The translations under genes were made by a program, and so were the position numbers. Shown here piece after piece: positions 8,265 to 16,859 of a DNA stretch of 64,000 nt; the stretch's first letter is position 1; every line of letters begins with the position of its first letter. The stretch comes from Beijerinckiaceae bacterium (lineage in GTDB: Bacteria; Pseudomonadota; Alphaproteobacteria; Rhizobiales; Beijerinckiaceae), in contig JAPZUD010000005.1 in NCBI GenBank assembly GCA_027533425.1, forward strand, positions 310,001 to 374,000, given 5' to 3'. The notes beneath the pieces were generated by a model. That model saw nothing but the letters and a program-made list of their open reading frames with translations, ran no database searches and was not told where the DNA came from.

Positions 8265-10120
8265 GAGGATTCTCCGGTCACGCCCTCGCCGTGGGCGGCC
8301 GGCACGGCCGGCTTGGGCCGGGCCGTCAGGTCGCGGCCCTTGCGCTTCGGCTCGGAAAGCGGTTCGGGTGCCAGCGTCGCGCCGATCAACAGGTCAGTCC
8401 CGCCGAGAATACCCTCGTCGCGCTGGCGCAGCAGGCGCTGGATGTCGCGCCGCCGGATATCCAGCCGGATGGACTCGGATTCATCCTCCGAGAGGCCAAG
8501 CGCCATCAGGGCTGTCCGGCCGAAGCTCAGCGCGCCCTCGAATGTCTCGCGGATCGGGTTGCGGACGCCCCGCTCCATCAGGTCGAGGGCATGGACACGG
8601 TCATAGGCGCGGACAACCAGCTTCGCCTGCGGGAAGGCCCGAACCGCCATTTCCGCGATGGTTGAGGCAGCCTCACGGTCGTCGATGCAGATCGCGATCA
8701 CCGCGGCCTTCTCTGCCCCTGCCGCCCGGAGCACATCGAGCCGCCGGCCATCGCCGTAATAGACCTTGAATCCGAACCGGCCCGCCGCGCGGATCCGGTC
8801 GATATTCCGGTCGATGACCGTGACATTGCGCTCGGCCGCGAGCAGCATCTGGTTGGCGACCTGCCCGAACCGGCCGAATCCGATAACCAACACCTCGCCG
8901 CCAGCACCATCGAAATCCTCGGCCATGTCCTCGTCGGGCTTCTGCCTTTCGGCAAGCCGCGCCAGCACAGGTTCGGCAAGCTTCACCAGGACAGGCCCCA
9001 GGAACATCGTGATCGCCGCGATTGCAGCGTAAAGCGTCGCCTCGCGCGGGGCGATGAAGCCCAGCGTGCCCGCCAGCGGTATGATGACGAAAGCAAACTC
9101 GCCGATCGTGGAGAGCAGGACCGAGGCCCGGACGGCATCGGCGACAGGCTGGCGATATATGCGCAACAGCGCATAGGTTAGGGCAGCCTTGAGGCCCATG
9201 ACCAGCATGGCCATGCCGAAGACGAAGGCGAGGCTGCCCATTACGACCTGGCCATCGATACTCATGCCCACGCTCATGAAGAACAGGCCGAGCAGCAACC
9301 CCCTGAAGGGTTCGATATCCGCCTCGAGCTGGTGGCGGAAGTTGCTCTCGGCCAGCATCAGCCCGGCAACGAAGGCGCCGAGCGCCGCCGATAGACCCAC
9401 GGCATGCATGGCTTCTGCCGCGCCCAGCACGACGAGCAGGGCAGCCGCCGTCATGACTTCACGCGCATCGGCACGGGCGAGCAGCCGGAAAAACGGATTG
9501 AGCAGGTAGCGCCCGGCGAGGACCAAGGCTGCGAGCGCACCGAAGGCAAGCGCAATATCCGGCAGATGCTGGCTCATGCCACCGCCGCCGGGCAGACCGG
9601 CCAGAAGCGGCATCAACGCGATGAAGGGCACAATCGCCATGTCCTGGAAAAGGAGGACCGCAAAGGATTTCTGGCCATAGGCCGTGGCGAGGGCACCGCG
9701 CTCGTTGAGAACCTGCAGGGCAATCGCCGTAGCCGACAGTGCGAAGGCAAAGGCCATGGCCAGCAACCCGGCCCCCCGCAGGCCCAGAATGTAGAGGGCC
9801 ATGGCCAGCACGATCCCGGTCACTAGCACCTGCAGCAGCCCGAGGCCCAGAATGTCGCGCCGCATCGAGACGAGCTTGGAGGGCTTGAGTTCGAGCCCGA
9901 TCACGAACAGGAACATCACGATGCCCAGTTCGGCGACCGTACGCAGCGCATCAGGCGAGCGGAAAAGCCCGAGACCGGACGGGCCGATGACAATCCCGGC
10001 CAGAAGATAGCCGAGCACGGCGGACAGACCGGCAAACCGCAGAAGCGGTACGGCCGCCACGGCCGCACCGAGAAAGACAAGCGTCGAGGTGGTGGCGCTG
10101 GCTGCGCTGGGATCGGCCAT
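8261..10120 (-). CDS. Kef-type monovalent cation:proton antiporter (CPA2) with RCK domain
   Basis: A 619-residue protein: an N-terminal Na+/H+ exchanger domain of about 12 membrane segments (about 10-390), then a cytoplasmic TrkA-N/RCK Rossmann domain beginning VLVIGFGRFGQVANQ at about 405-420. Such proteins export K+ or Na+ against protons and can be gated by glutathione adducts or nucleotides. The ATG at 10120 was chosen over an upstream in-frame start because it has a GGAG ribosome site and gives the family N-terminus. It is the first gene of a two-gene unit with the MATE exporter. Confidence 0.88.
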   Translation of the reverse strand: MADPSAASATTSTLVFLGAAVAAVPLLRFAGLSAVLGYLLAGIVIGPSGLGLFRSPDALRTVAELGIVMFLFVIGLELKPSKLVSMRRDILGLGLLQVLVTGIVLAMALYILGLRGAGLLAMAFAFALSATAIALQVLNERGALATAYGQKSFAVLLFQDMAIVPFIALMPLLAGLPGGGGMSQHLPDIALAFGALAALVLAGRYLLNPFFRLLARADAREVMTAAALLVVLGAAEAMHAVGLSAALGAFVAGLMLAESNFRHQLEADIEPFRGLLLGLFFMSVGMSIDGQVVMGSLAFVFGMAMLVMGLKAALTYALLRIYRQPVADAVRASVLLSTIGEFAFVIIPLAGTLGFIAPREATLYAAIAAITMFLGPVLVKLAEPVLARLAERQKPDEDMAEDFDGAGGEVLVIGFGRFGQVANQMLLAAERNVTVIDRNIDRIRAAGRFGFKVYYGDGRRLDVLRAAGAEKAAVIAICIDDREAASTIAEMAVRAFPQAKLVVRAYDRVHALDLMERGVRNPIRETFEGALSFGRTALMALGLSEDESESIRLDIRRRDIQRLLRQRDEGILGGTDLLIGATLAPEPLSEPKRKGRDLTARPKPAVPAAHGEGVTGESS

Positions 10121-10285
10121 GGGCGCGGGGCTCCGGGAGAATCGTCGGCCTTGGCCGATCTCGATGGTCTCCCCAATGTAAGGGTGTGTTCCGGAATTGC
10201 GATACACCGGGGAAGGCTCTATCCCAAGCATCAATCAAGTTTCCTTGATCAGAACGACGCGAAACCACGGAAGGTCCGGCACACC

Positions 10286-10705
10286 ATGGAATCCCTCATG
10301 AAAATCGGCGAAGGCCGGGAAATCGGAGTCGCCGCGACCTATGTCGCCCTGCTGATCCTGCTGGGCTTTGTGCTGGCGGTCCGCGTCATCCTTGTCCGGC
10401 GCGCGCAGAAGATCGGCATTGGCGACGGTGATGACCGGCAGTTGATGAAGCGCATCCGCTGCCACGGGAATTTCAGTGAATATGCGCCGCTGCTGATCGC
10501 GATCCTGATCCTGCTGCCGCTGCTCGGCGCGAAGGACTGGATGATCCATGTCGCCGGAATTGCCTCTGTGACCGGCCGGACGTTGCATGCGATCGGGCTG
10601 AGCCAGACCTCCGGTGTCAGTTTCGGCCGCATGGCCGGGATGATCATCACCTTCACCACCCTCGTTCTCGGGGCGCTGGCCCTGCTCTGGCTTGCCTGGG
10701 CCTGA
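10286..10705 (+). CDS. MAPEG family membrane protein
   Basis: A 139-residue protein with four hydrophobic segments. It carries the MAPEG-type loop RCHGNFSEYAPL at about 60-72, where N and E correspond to conserved family residues. Human members are microsomal glutathione transferases and eicosanoid enzymes; bacterial roles are mostly unproven. It is divergent from the Kef-type antiporter (165-base gap) and 5 bases upstream of cysQ. GGAAGG lies about 12 bases before the chosen ATG. A second in-frame ATG five codons later is also possible. Confidence 0.85.
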   Translation: MESLMKIGEGREIGVAATYVALLILLGFVLAVRVILVRRAQKIGIGDGDDRQLMKRIRCHGNFSEYAPLLIAILILLPLLGAKDWMIHVAGIASVTGRTLHAIGLSQTSGVSFGRMAGMIITFTTLVLGALALLWLAWA

Positions 10706-10710
10706 CTCGG

Positions 10711-11517
10711 ATGACCAGCCCCGCGCTACCCGATCTCGCCGTTCTCCATCGACATTTGCTGTCCGCGGCTGCGGAGGCCACGGCGATTGCAATGGCCCAT
10801 TACCGGCCGGGCCGGCGCACCTCTGCCGAGATCATCTGGAAGGATGGCGGTTCGCCGGTGACCGGCGCCGATCTGGCTGTGGACGCGTTCCTCGCCGACA
10901 CGCTGCCGCGCGGCGTGCCGCTGGCCTATCATTCCGAGGAGCGGCCCGAGAGCTGGCAGGGCGCCCAGGCGGCGGCCTATGTCGTCGATCCGATCGATGG
11001 CACGCGGGATTTCATGGAAGGCGGCGAGGCCTGGTGCATCGTCATCGGGGTTGTGGCAGCAGGCATTCCTGTGGCGGGGGTTCTGGCCGTCCCGGCGCGG
11101 CAGCAGGTTTTCTCGGCCTGGCGGGGCGGCGGGGCCTGGCTGAACGGCGTGCCGCTGGGCACTATCCTGGCGCCCGCCGGGCCCCTGCGGGCAACCGGGC
11201 CGCGCAGCGCGCTGGATGCCCTTGCCGGCCGCATCGGCCAGCCCCTTGAGCAGGCGGCCGCCGTACCGGCCCTCGCCCATCGGCTGCTTGCGCCGGTCAA
11301 GGGGCAAGCCGATCTCGCGCTGGCGCGCGGTGGCGGGCATGACTGGGACATCGCCGCCGCCCATGCGATCCTCGCCGAATGCGGCGGCAGCCTGTCGCGG
11401 ATCGACGGACAGGCCCTGAGCTATGACCTGGCGGGAGGCACCCTTCCGCCGCTGATGGCGGGCCAAACCGGGCTGATCGACAAAATCCGGTCGACACTCT
11501 TGACTGACTCCGCCTGA
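10711..11517 (+). CDS. cysQ: 3'(2'),5'-bisphosphate nucleotidase, CysQ-like (inositol monophosphatase superfamily)
   Basis: A 268-residue Mg2+-dependent phosphatase. CysQ removes the 3' phosphate of PAP/PAPS, recycling a by-product of sulfate activation. Superfamily metal-binding motifs are present: EE at 76-77, DPIDGT at 93-98, and the C-terminal HDWDIAAAHAI at about 210-220. It leads a rightward run with DUF4170, DUF374, waaA and lpxK. Related inositol-phosphatase activity cannot be excluded from motifs alone, but the first assignment is the usual one for this gene order. Confidence 0.85.
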   Translation: MTSPALPDLAVLHRHLLSAAAEATAIAMAHYRPGRRTSAEIIWKDGGSPVTGADLAVDAFLADTLPRGVPLAYHSEERPESWQGAQAAAYVVDPIDGTRDFMEGGEAWCIVIGVVAAGIPVAGVLAVPARQQVFSAWRGGGAWLNGVPLGTILAPAGPLRATGPRSALDALAGRIGQPLEQAAAVPALAHRLLAPVKGQADLALARGGGHDWDIAAAHAILAECGGSLSRIDGQALSYDLAGGTLPPLMAGQTGLIDKIRSTLLTDSA

Positions 11518-11600
11518 TTGAGGATCGAAGGCGGCAGGATTCTCCGCTGCCGCGCCGGTTCGCCCCGTATCCGCTGGCAGCTTTCAGGCAGGAAGACATC

Positions 11601-11840
11601 ATGGCCCAGGAAACAGGCGGCAAGCAGCTCCTTCACCTCGTTTTCGGCGGGGAGCTGGAAGCCATCGACAGCACAACCTTCCGTGATCTGACCAGGCTCG
11701 ACATCGTCGGCATCTTCCCCGACTACAAGAGCGCCCACGTCGCGTGGAAGGCCAAGGCGCAGGCCACGGTCGACAATGCGCAGATGCGCTATTTCATCGT
11801 CCATATGCATCGCCTGCTCGACCCCGATACCGCTGCCTGA
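11601..11840 (+). CDS. DUF4170 domain protein
   Basis: A 79-residue cytoplasmic protein of the DUF4170 family, found mainly in alphaproteobacteria and of unknown function. Typical segments are LLHLVFGGELE and DIVGIFPDYKSAHVAWKAKAQ followed by TVDNAQMRYFIVHMHRLLDP. It sits between cysQ and the DUF374 acyltransferase, and its stop overlaps the next start by one base (TGATG). This tight linkage suggests a role connected with the lipid A/Kdo genes downstream, but that is inference. Confidence 0.88.
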   Translation: MAQETGGKQLLHLVFGGELEAIDSTTFRDLTRLDIVGIFPDYKSAHVAWKAKAQATVDNAQMRYFIVHMHRLLDPDTAA

Positions 11841-12613
11841 TGTTCCGGGCAATCGGGCGTTCCCGCGCCTTCCAGGTGGCCATCGGCTCGCTGATGGCGG
11901 CCTACCTGACCTTCGTGAAGCGGACCAGCCGGCTGATCTTCCTGCCGGATGAAGCCGTGCGCACGGTGGATGCGCACAGCCCGACCATCATCACGTTCTG
12001 GCATGGCCAACATCTCATGCAGACCTTCTTCCGGCGTCCGCATGACCGTTGCTACGTGATGATCTCGCGCCATGGCGACGGCGAGATCAATGCAGTGGCG
12101 GTGGAAAAGCTCGGCATGCTGGTTGTCCGGGGGTCCGGGGCGCAGCGCAAGGACCAGGTGCGCAAGCGCGGCGGCATCCAGGCGCTCCGGCAGATGCTGT
12201 CACTCCTCGCGGCGGGAGACCATGTCTCGATGACCGCCGACGTGCCGAAGGTTTCGCGCGTGGCCGGCGAAGGCATCATCACGCTGGCACAGCTTTCCGG
12301 CAGGCCGATCGTACCGATCGCCGTCGTCTGTTCGCGCCGCATCGATTTCCGGTCCTGGGATTCAGCTTCGTTGGGTTTGCCCTTCGGCAGGACCGCCATT
12401 GTCACCGGCGAGCGGATCGAGGTTCCGAAGGACGCCGACGCGAAGACCCGTGAACAACGGCGCCAGGCGCTCGAGGAGGAACTCGACCGCATCTATGCGC
12501 TCGGCTACGCTACTCTCGGCTCGCGTGATCCGGGGGCGGACCGTGCGGATGTCCTTGCCGCGCGGGCCGAACGGCGCAGGCAGGCCGCCAGCAATCCTGT
12601 CGAGCGCGGTTGA
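11840..12613 (+). CDS. DUF374 lysophospholipid-acyltransferase-like protein
   Basis: A 257-residue protein of the DUF374 family, related to lysophospholipid/lipid A acyltransferases. The catalytic HxxxxD-type motif of the superfamily appears degenerate here: TFWHGQHLMQ at about 50-60 holds the conserved histidine, and SMTADVPKG-like SMTADVPKVS at about 130-140 is the second block. One predicted membrane-associated N-terminal segment is present. It is overlapped by DUF4170 upstream and by waaA downstream, inside a Kdo/lipid A block, so a role in modifying the lipid A precursor is likely but unproven. The start was fixed by the TGATG overlap. Confidence 0.82.
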   Translation: MFRAIGRSRAFQVAIGSLMAAYLTFVKRTSRLIFLPDEAVRTVDAHSPTIITFWHGQHLMQTFFRRPHDRCYVMISRHGDGEINAVAVEKLGMLVVRGSGAQRKDQVRKRGGIQALRQMLSLLAAGDHVSMTADVPKVSRVAGEGIITLAQLSGRPIVPIAVVCSRRIDFRSWDSASLGLPFGRTAIVTGERIEVPKDADAKTREQRRQALEEELDRIYALGYATLGSRDPGADRADVLAARAERRRQAASNPVERG

Positions 12614-12621
12614 GGCAGAAT

Positions 12622-13935
12622 ATGTCCCGAGTGGTCTCTCCGGCTTCCGGCGCGTGGCGCAGGCCGTTCTCGCTGCTGGCCTACCGCGCGGTCTCCGCTC
12701 TTGCCTCGCCCGCCCTGCCCTTCCTGCTGCGCCGCCGGCTCGCTCAGGGCAAGGAAGATCCCGCCCGCCTCAACGAGCGGCTCGGCCGGCCAGTCATGCC
12801 GCGTCCGTCGGGCCAGCTGGTCTGGATCCATGCCGCCAGCGTCGGCGAGACGATGACGATCCTGCCACTGGTCACCCGGCTCGAAGCCGAGGGCGTCAGG
12901 ACTCTGGTGACAACCGGCACGCTGACTTCGGCGCAACTCGCGGCGGAACGCCTGCCGCAGGGCAGCGTCCATCAGTTCGTGCCGATGGATGGGCCCGGTG
13001 CGGCGAGGCGTTTCCTCGACCATTGGAAGCCGGATCTTGCCGTGATCTGCGAGAGCGAGATCTGGCCGAACCTCGTCATGGAGACCCGTTCCCGCGGCAT
13101 CCCGATGGGCTGGGTCAATGCCCGGATGTCGGCCCGCTCCTTCGCACGCTGGCAGCGCATGCCCGGCGCCGCGCGGGCCCTGCTGGGCGGGCTGGCCTTC
13201 TGCTTCGCGCAGAGCACCGCCGATGCCGAACGCTTTGCGGCCCTCGGTGCGCCGGCGGAGATGGCCGGCAACCTGAAGTTCGACGTGCCGCCCCTGCCGC
13301 TCGACCAGGGCGATCTGGACACGCTGCGCCAGCGCATCGACGACCGGCCTGTGCTGCTTGCGGCGTCAACCCATCCGGACGAGGAAATGATGGTCCTCGA
13401 AGCCTCGGCCGTCATCCGCGACCAGGTGGCCGAGCTTCTGACCATTCTCGTGCCGCGCCATCCCGAGCGCGGCGTGGAAATCGCCGATCTGGCGGCGCGC
13501 GGTGGCATGCGTTCGCTCCTGCGCAGTGCGGGGCAGCAACCCGACGACATGACGACGGTCTACATTGCCGATACCCTCGGCGAACTCGGATTGTTCTATG
13601 CGCTGGCGCGGGTGGTTTTCGTCGGCGGAACCTTCGTGCCGGTCGGCGGCCACAATCCGATCGAACCAGCCAAGTTCGGCGTGCCGATCCTGCACGGACC
13701 GCTCTTCTCGAATTTCACCGAGATCTATACCGAGCTGGACGAGAAAGGGGCCGCCATTCCGGTGGCGGATGCGCGCGCTCTGGGCCGGGCCGCTTCCCGG
13801 CTCATGCGGGATGCCGAGGCGCGCAATACACTGGGTGAACAGGCCCGCGCCATTGTTGCCGCACATGAGGGCGCGCTGGATCGCTGCTGGGCGGCGATCA
13901 TGCCGCTGATTTCTGCAAAGGGCAGTGCCCCATGA
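12622..13935 (+). CDS. waaA: 3-deoxy-D-manno-octulosonic acid (Kdo) transferase
   Basis: Inner-membrane-associated GT30 glycosyltransferase that adds Kdo from CMP-Kdo to lipid IV-A, the first sugar of the lipopolysaccharide core. Family features are the catalytic-base region WIHAASVGETM, ICESEIWPNLV, and the C-terminal FVGGTFVPVGGHNPIEPA donor-binding block. I chose the ATG at 12622, six bases after GAGG, over a TTG at 12610 that overlaps the previous stop. It overlaps lpxK by 4 bases. Length (437 residues) is normal. Confidence 0.95.
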   Translation: MSRVVSPASGAWRRPFSLLAYRAVSALASPALPFLLRRRLAQGKEDPARLNERLGRPVMPRPSGQLVWIHAASVGETMTILPLVTRLEAEGVRTLVTTGTLTSAQLAAERLPQGSVHQFVPMDGPGAARRFLDHWKPDLAVICESEIWPNLVMETRSRGIPMGWVNARMSARSFARWQRMPGAARALLGGLAFCFAQSTADAERFAALGAPAEMAGNLKFDVPPLPLDQGDLDTLRQRIDDRPVLLAASTHPDEEMMVLEASAVIRDQVAELLTILVPRHPERGVEIADLAARGGMRSLLRSAGQQPDDMTTVYIADTLGELGLFYALARVVFVGGTFVPVGGHNPIEPAKFGVPILHGPLFSNFTEIYTELDEKGAAIPVADARALGRAASRLMRDAEARNTLGEQARAIVAAHEGALDRCWAAIMPLISAKGSAP

Positions 13936-14948
13936 TGCGGCAGCCGCGTTTCTGGTCGCGAGACGGAAACCGGCTCTGGCGGGCGATGCTGGCCCCTCTC
14001 GGCTGGCTTTATGGCCGGCTGACCCTGCGCCGCCTGCGCCAGCCGGGCTGGCGGGCGCCCGTTCCGGTTGTTTCGATCGGCAATTTCACGGTAGGCGGCG
14101 GCGGCAAGACACCGACAACCCTTGCGCTTGCGGAGGCACTGGCCAATCGAGGCGAGCGCCCTTTCCTGTTGACGCGCGGCTATGGCGGGAATCTGGCGGG
14201 GCCGGTTCTTGTCGAGCCGGGCCGGCATGCCGCTCGGGATGTCGGCGACGAGCCGCTGCTTCTGGCAAGGGCTGCGCCGACCATCGTTGCCCGGGACCGA
14301 CATTCCGGCGCGGAGGCTGCGCTCGCGGCCGGCGCGGGGTGCCTGCTGCTTGACGATGCCTTGCAGAACCCGGCGCTCGTCAAGGATGTTTCCCTTGCCG
14401 TCATCGATGCCGGCTTCGGGTTCGGCAATGGCGCCTGCCTGCCGGCCGGGCCCTTGCGGGCGCCCGTTGCGGCCATGGCGAAATCGGTGGATGCGGCGTT
14501 GCTGGTCGGCGAAGGGCCGATTCCCGATGCCGTGCCGCCAGGCCTGCCGCTGTTCCGGGCGCAGATCGTTCCGGCCGACGACCTCACCGCCCTGATCGGC
14601 CGGAAAGTGCTGGCCTATTGCGGGCTTGCGCGCCCCGGGAAATTCCACGCGACGCTCGAGGCGGCGGGGATCATGGTCGCGGCTATGGCCGATTTCCCGG
14701 ACCATCATGCCTTCACGCCCGCCGAAGCGACGCGGCTTCTGGACGAGGCCACGGCAGAGGGTCTTGCCCTCGTCACAACGGAAAAGGATGCCGTGCGCCT
14801 GACGGGCGATCCGGCCCTGCAGGCCTTGGCTGCAGCAAGCCACGTCGTGAGGGTGCGGCTTGAACCCGAACCGGCTTTCCTTGACTGGTTCTACCGGGCC
14901 TTCGACTCGGCGCGGATCCGCGCGAGCACGGCGTCCGGCCCGGCATAG
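13932..14948 (+). CDS. lpxK: Tetraacyldisaccharide 4'-kinase
   Basis: Phosphorylates the 4' position of the tetra-acylated disaccharide to form lipid IV-A at the inner membrane, directly preceding the WaaA step. The 338-residue protein has the characteristic P-loop with VVSIGNFTVGGGGKTPT at about 46-62 and the later TTEKDAVRL block. Its ATG lies inside the waaA stop (ATGA), so translation is coupled. The last 58 bases overlap the convergent DUF2093 gene. Confidence 0.95.
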   Translation: MMRQPRFWSRDGNRLWRAMLAPLGWLYGRLTLRRLRQPGWRAPVPVVSIGNFTVGGGGKTPTTLALAEALANRGERPFLLTRGYGGNLAGPVLVEPGRHAARDVGDEPLLLARAAPTIVARDRHSGAEAALAAGAGCLLLDDALQNPALVKDVSLAVIDAGFGFGNGACLPAGPLRAPVAAMAKSVDAALLVGEGPIPDAVPPGLPLFRAQIVPADDLTALIGRKVLAYCGLARPGKFHATLEAAGIMVAAMADFPDHHAFTPAEATRLLDEATAEGLALVTTEKDAVRLTGDPALQALAAASHVVRVRLEPEPAFLDWFYRAFDSARIRASTASGPA

Positions 14949-15124
14949 GCCTCCTGCCGCTCGGCGCTCCAGTAGCGCAGGTCCTCGAGGGGGATGGGCG
15001 CACCGGTGACCCCGCACCGCACGAAGGTGCCCTGCCGCAGGATGCGGTAATCGCTGTCGGAATATTCCAGAAGGGCTTCCGTGCCGAGGGCCGGGCCAGC
15101 AGATCCGGATGCGAATTTGACCAT
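14891..15124 (-). CDS. DUF2093 domain protein
   Basis: A 77-residue protein of unknown function whose centre, FVRCGVTGAPIPLEDLRYWSAERQEAY split over residues about 35-60, matches the DUF2093 signature (C-x-V-TG then IPL-x-x-L-x-YWS). I placed the start at 15124, where GGAGAG lies about 6 bases upstream. An upstream in-frame start would add 33 residues unlike the family. It is convergent with lpxK, overlapping it by 58 bases, and lies downstream of xseA on the same strand. Confidence 0.8.
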   Translation of the reverse strand: MVKFASGSAGPALGTEALLEYSDSDYRILRQGTFVRCGVTGAPIPLEDLRYWSAERQEAYAGPDAVLARIRAESKAR

Positions 15125-15200
15125 CAGGCACTCTCCGTTGATGCGGAGGTCATACTGTCTGGCGGCATCGCCATCAACCTCCGCAATCCGGACAAAGCCT

Positions 15201-16766
15201 TCAAAAGAGCGAGCCCTGACCACCGCCGGAGGCGGGCTTCCGGGCAGGTCGAGGCCCAGAGGCAGCCGATCCGCCGGTCACGGCGTCGATCCGGCCATCG
15301 GCAAACTCGATCGAGATAGCCTGCCCGGTTTCAAGCCCCTCGCGGCGGCTGAGGATGCGATCCTCCTGCCGGATCACGGCATAACCGCGCGCAAGGACAT
15401 TCTTGTAGGCCAGCGATTCCAGCAGCTTGGCCTGCGCCTCGAGGGCGGCCTTCCTTACCTTCCCGCGAACCTCCATGGCATGCGGAAGGCGCCTTGCCAG
15501 CGACGCGAGGCTTTCCTTGCGCCGGGCAATCTCACGCGTTTCGCGCTGGTGCGTCGTCCGCATGGCCTGCTCGAGTCGCTTGCCCAGTTGCTCAAGCCGC
15601 TGCAGCCGCTCGGCCGGCTGGCGCTGGCCAATGCCGCGCAGCCGCTCGCCGAGGCCGGCAACGCGCTCGCGGAAGCGGGCGAGCCGTGCCTCGGGCTTCT
15701 GGGCGCCAAGCCTCCGGGCAAGGTTGGCCAGCAGGACGGAACGGCGGTCCCGCGCGGCACGGAGCGCGTTGTCGAGCCGGAGAATCGCGCGGTCGAGGCG
15801 CTGGGCCGGGCTTTCGAGGAGGCGTTCGGCAGAGCCCATGGCGCGGGCGAGGTTGGCGAGATCGCGGCGGCGGCGATCCTGCCCGCGGGCCATCGAACCG
15901 GCCAGCCGGGCGGCGCGATCCCGCAGATCGGCCAGAAGGTCGACCCGGACCGGGACCACCATCTCGGCTGCGGCGGTCGGCGTCGGGGCGCGGATATCCG
16001 CAACGAGATCGAGCAGGGTCCAGTCCGTCTCGTGGCCGATGGCCGAAACCAGCGGGATGGTGCTTTCCGCGGCGGCGCGGACGACGATTTCCTCGTTGAA
16101 GCTCCAGAGATCCTCCAGCGAGCCACCGCCACGCGCGACCACAAGCACATCTGGCCGCGGCAGATCATCCTCCTCGCCGATGGCGTTGAAGCCGCGAATA
16201 CCCGCGGCAACCTCGGCCGCGCTGCCCTCGCCCTGGACGCGGACGGGCCAGACGAGCACCGTGCAGGGGAAACGGTCCGACAGGCGGTGGATCATGTCGC
16301 GAATCACCGCGCCGGTCGGCGAGGTGACGATGCCGATTACCTGCGGCAGATAGGGCAAGGCCCGCTTGCGCGTCGCGTCGAACAGCCCCTCGCCCTGCAG
16401 CTTGCGGCGGCGTTCCTCCAGCAGCGCCATCAGCGCGCCCACGCCGGCCGGCTCCATCTGCTCGATGATGATCTGGTAGCTTGATTTGCCCGGGAAGGTG
16501 GTGATCCGGCCAATCGCCACCACTTCAAGCCCGTCCTCGGGGCGGAACTTGATTCGCGAGAAGACGCCCTTCCAGATCACGGCGTCGATCTTGGCGTTCT
16601 GGTCCTTCAGCGAGAAATAGACATGGCCGGAGGAATGCGGGCCGCGATAGCCGGAAATCTCGCCACGCAGGCGCACCTGCCCGAAAGCATCCTCGATGGT
16701 GCGCTTGAGGGCACCTGCCAGTTCGGAGACCGACAATTCGGGTGTGTTGGTGACCGGTTGATCCAT
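15201..16766 (-). CDS. xseA: Exodeoxyribonuclease VII large subunit
   Basis: Large subunit of exonuclease VII, which degrades single-stranded DNA in both directions together with XseB. The protein has an N-terminal OB-fold (VRLRGEISGYRG, HVYFSLKDQNAKIDAVIW) and the catalytic domain with GIVTSPTGAVIRD, VVARGGGSLEDLWSFNEE and SAIGHETDWTLLDLVAD. A coiled-coil stretch and a C-terminal segment end with VLARGYAV. The start at 16766 (MDQPV) gives the usual 521 residues. xseB is not in the window. It is divergent from purD with about 90 bases between. Confidence 0.95.
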   Translation of the reverse strand: MDQPVTNTPELSVSELAGALKRTIEDAFGQVRLRGEISGYRGPHSSGHVYFSLKDQNAKIDAVIWKGVFSRIKFRPEDGLEVVAIGRITTFPGKSSYQIIIEQMEPAGVGALMALLEERRRKLQGEGLFDATRKRALPYLPQVIGIVTSPTGAVIRDMIHRLSDRFPCTVLVWPVRVQGEGSAAEVAAGIRGFNAIGEEDDLPRPDVLVVARGGGSLEDLWSFNEEIVVRAAAESTIPLVSAIGHETDWTLLDLVADIRAPTPTAAAEMVVPVRVDLLADLRDRAARLAGSMARGQDRRRRDLANLARAMGSAERLLESPAQRLDRAILRLDNALRAARDRRSVLLANLARRLGAQKPEARLARFRERVAGLGERLRGIGQRQPAERLQRLEQLGKRLEQAMRTTHQRETREIARRKESLASLARRLPHAMEVRGKVRKAALEAQAKLLESLAYKNVLARGYAVIRQEDRILSRREGLETGQAISIEFADGRIDAVTGGSAASGPRPARKPASGGGQGSLF

Positions 16767-16859
16767 GCGCCGAGTGTAGAGATCGGCCGCGAGGGATGCT
16801 ACAGGCCTCTTGCGTTGCGGGACGGGGTTATCCGCAGCCTGCATGACCAGAGGGTAATC

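Noticed and set aside
6081-8606. An 841-codon open frame on the plus strand antisense to the DUF937, MATE and Kef-type genes
   Set aside because: Its translation is Arg/His/Gly/Asp-rich with no domain, typical of the reverse frame of GC-rich genes; the minus-strand frames are clear families.
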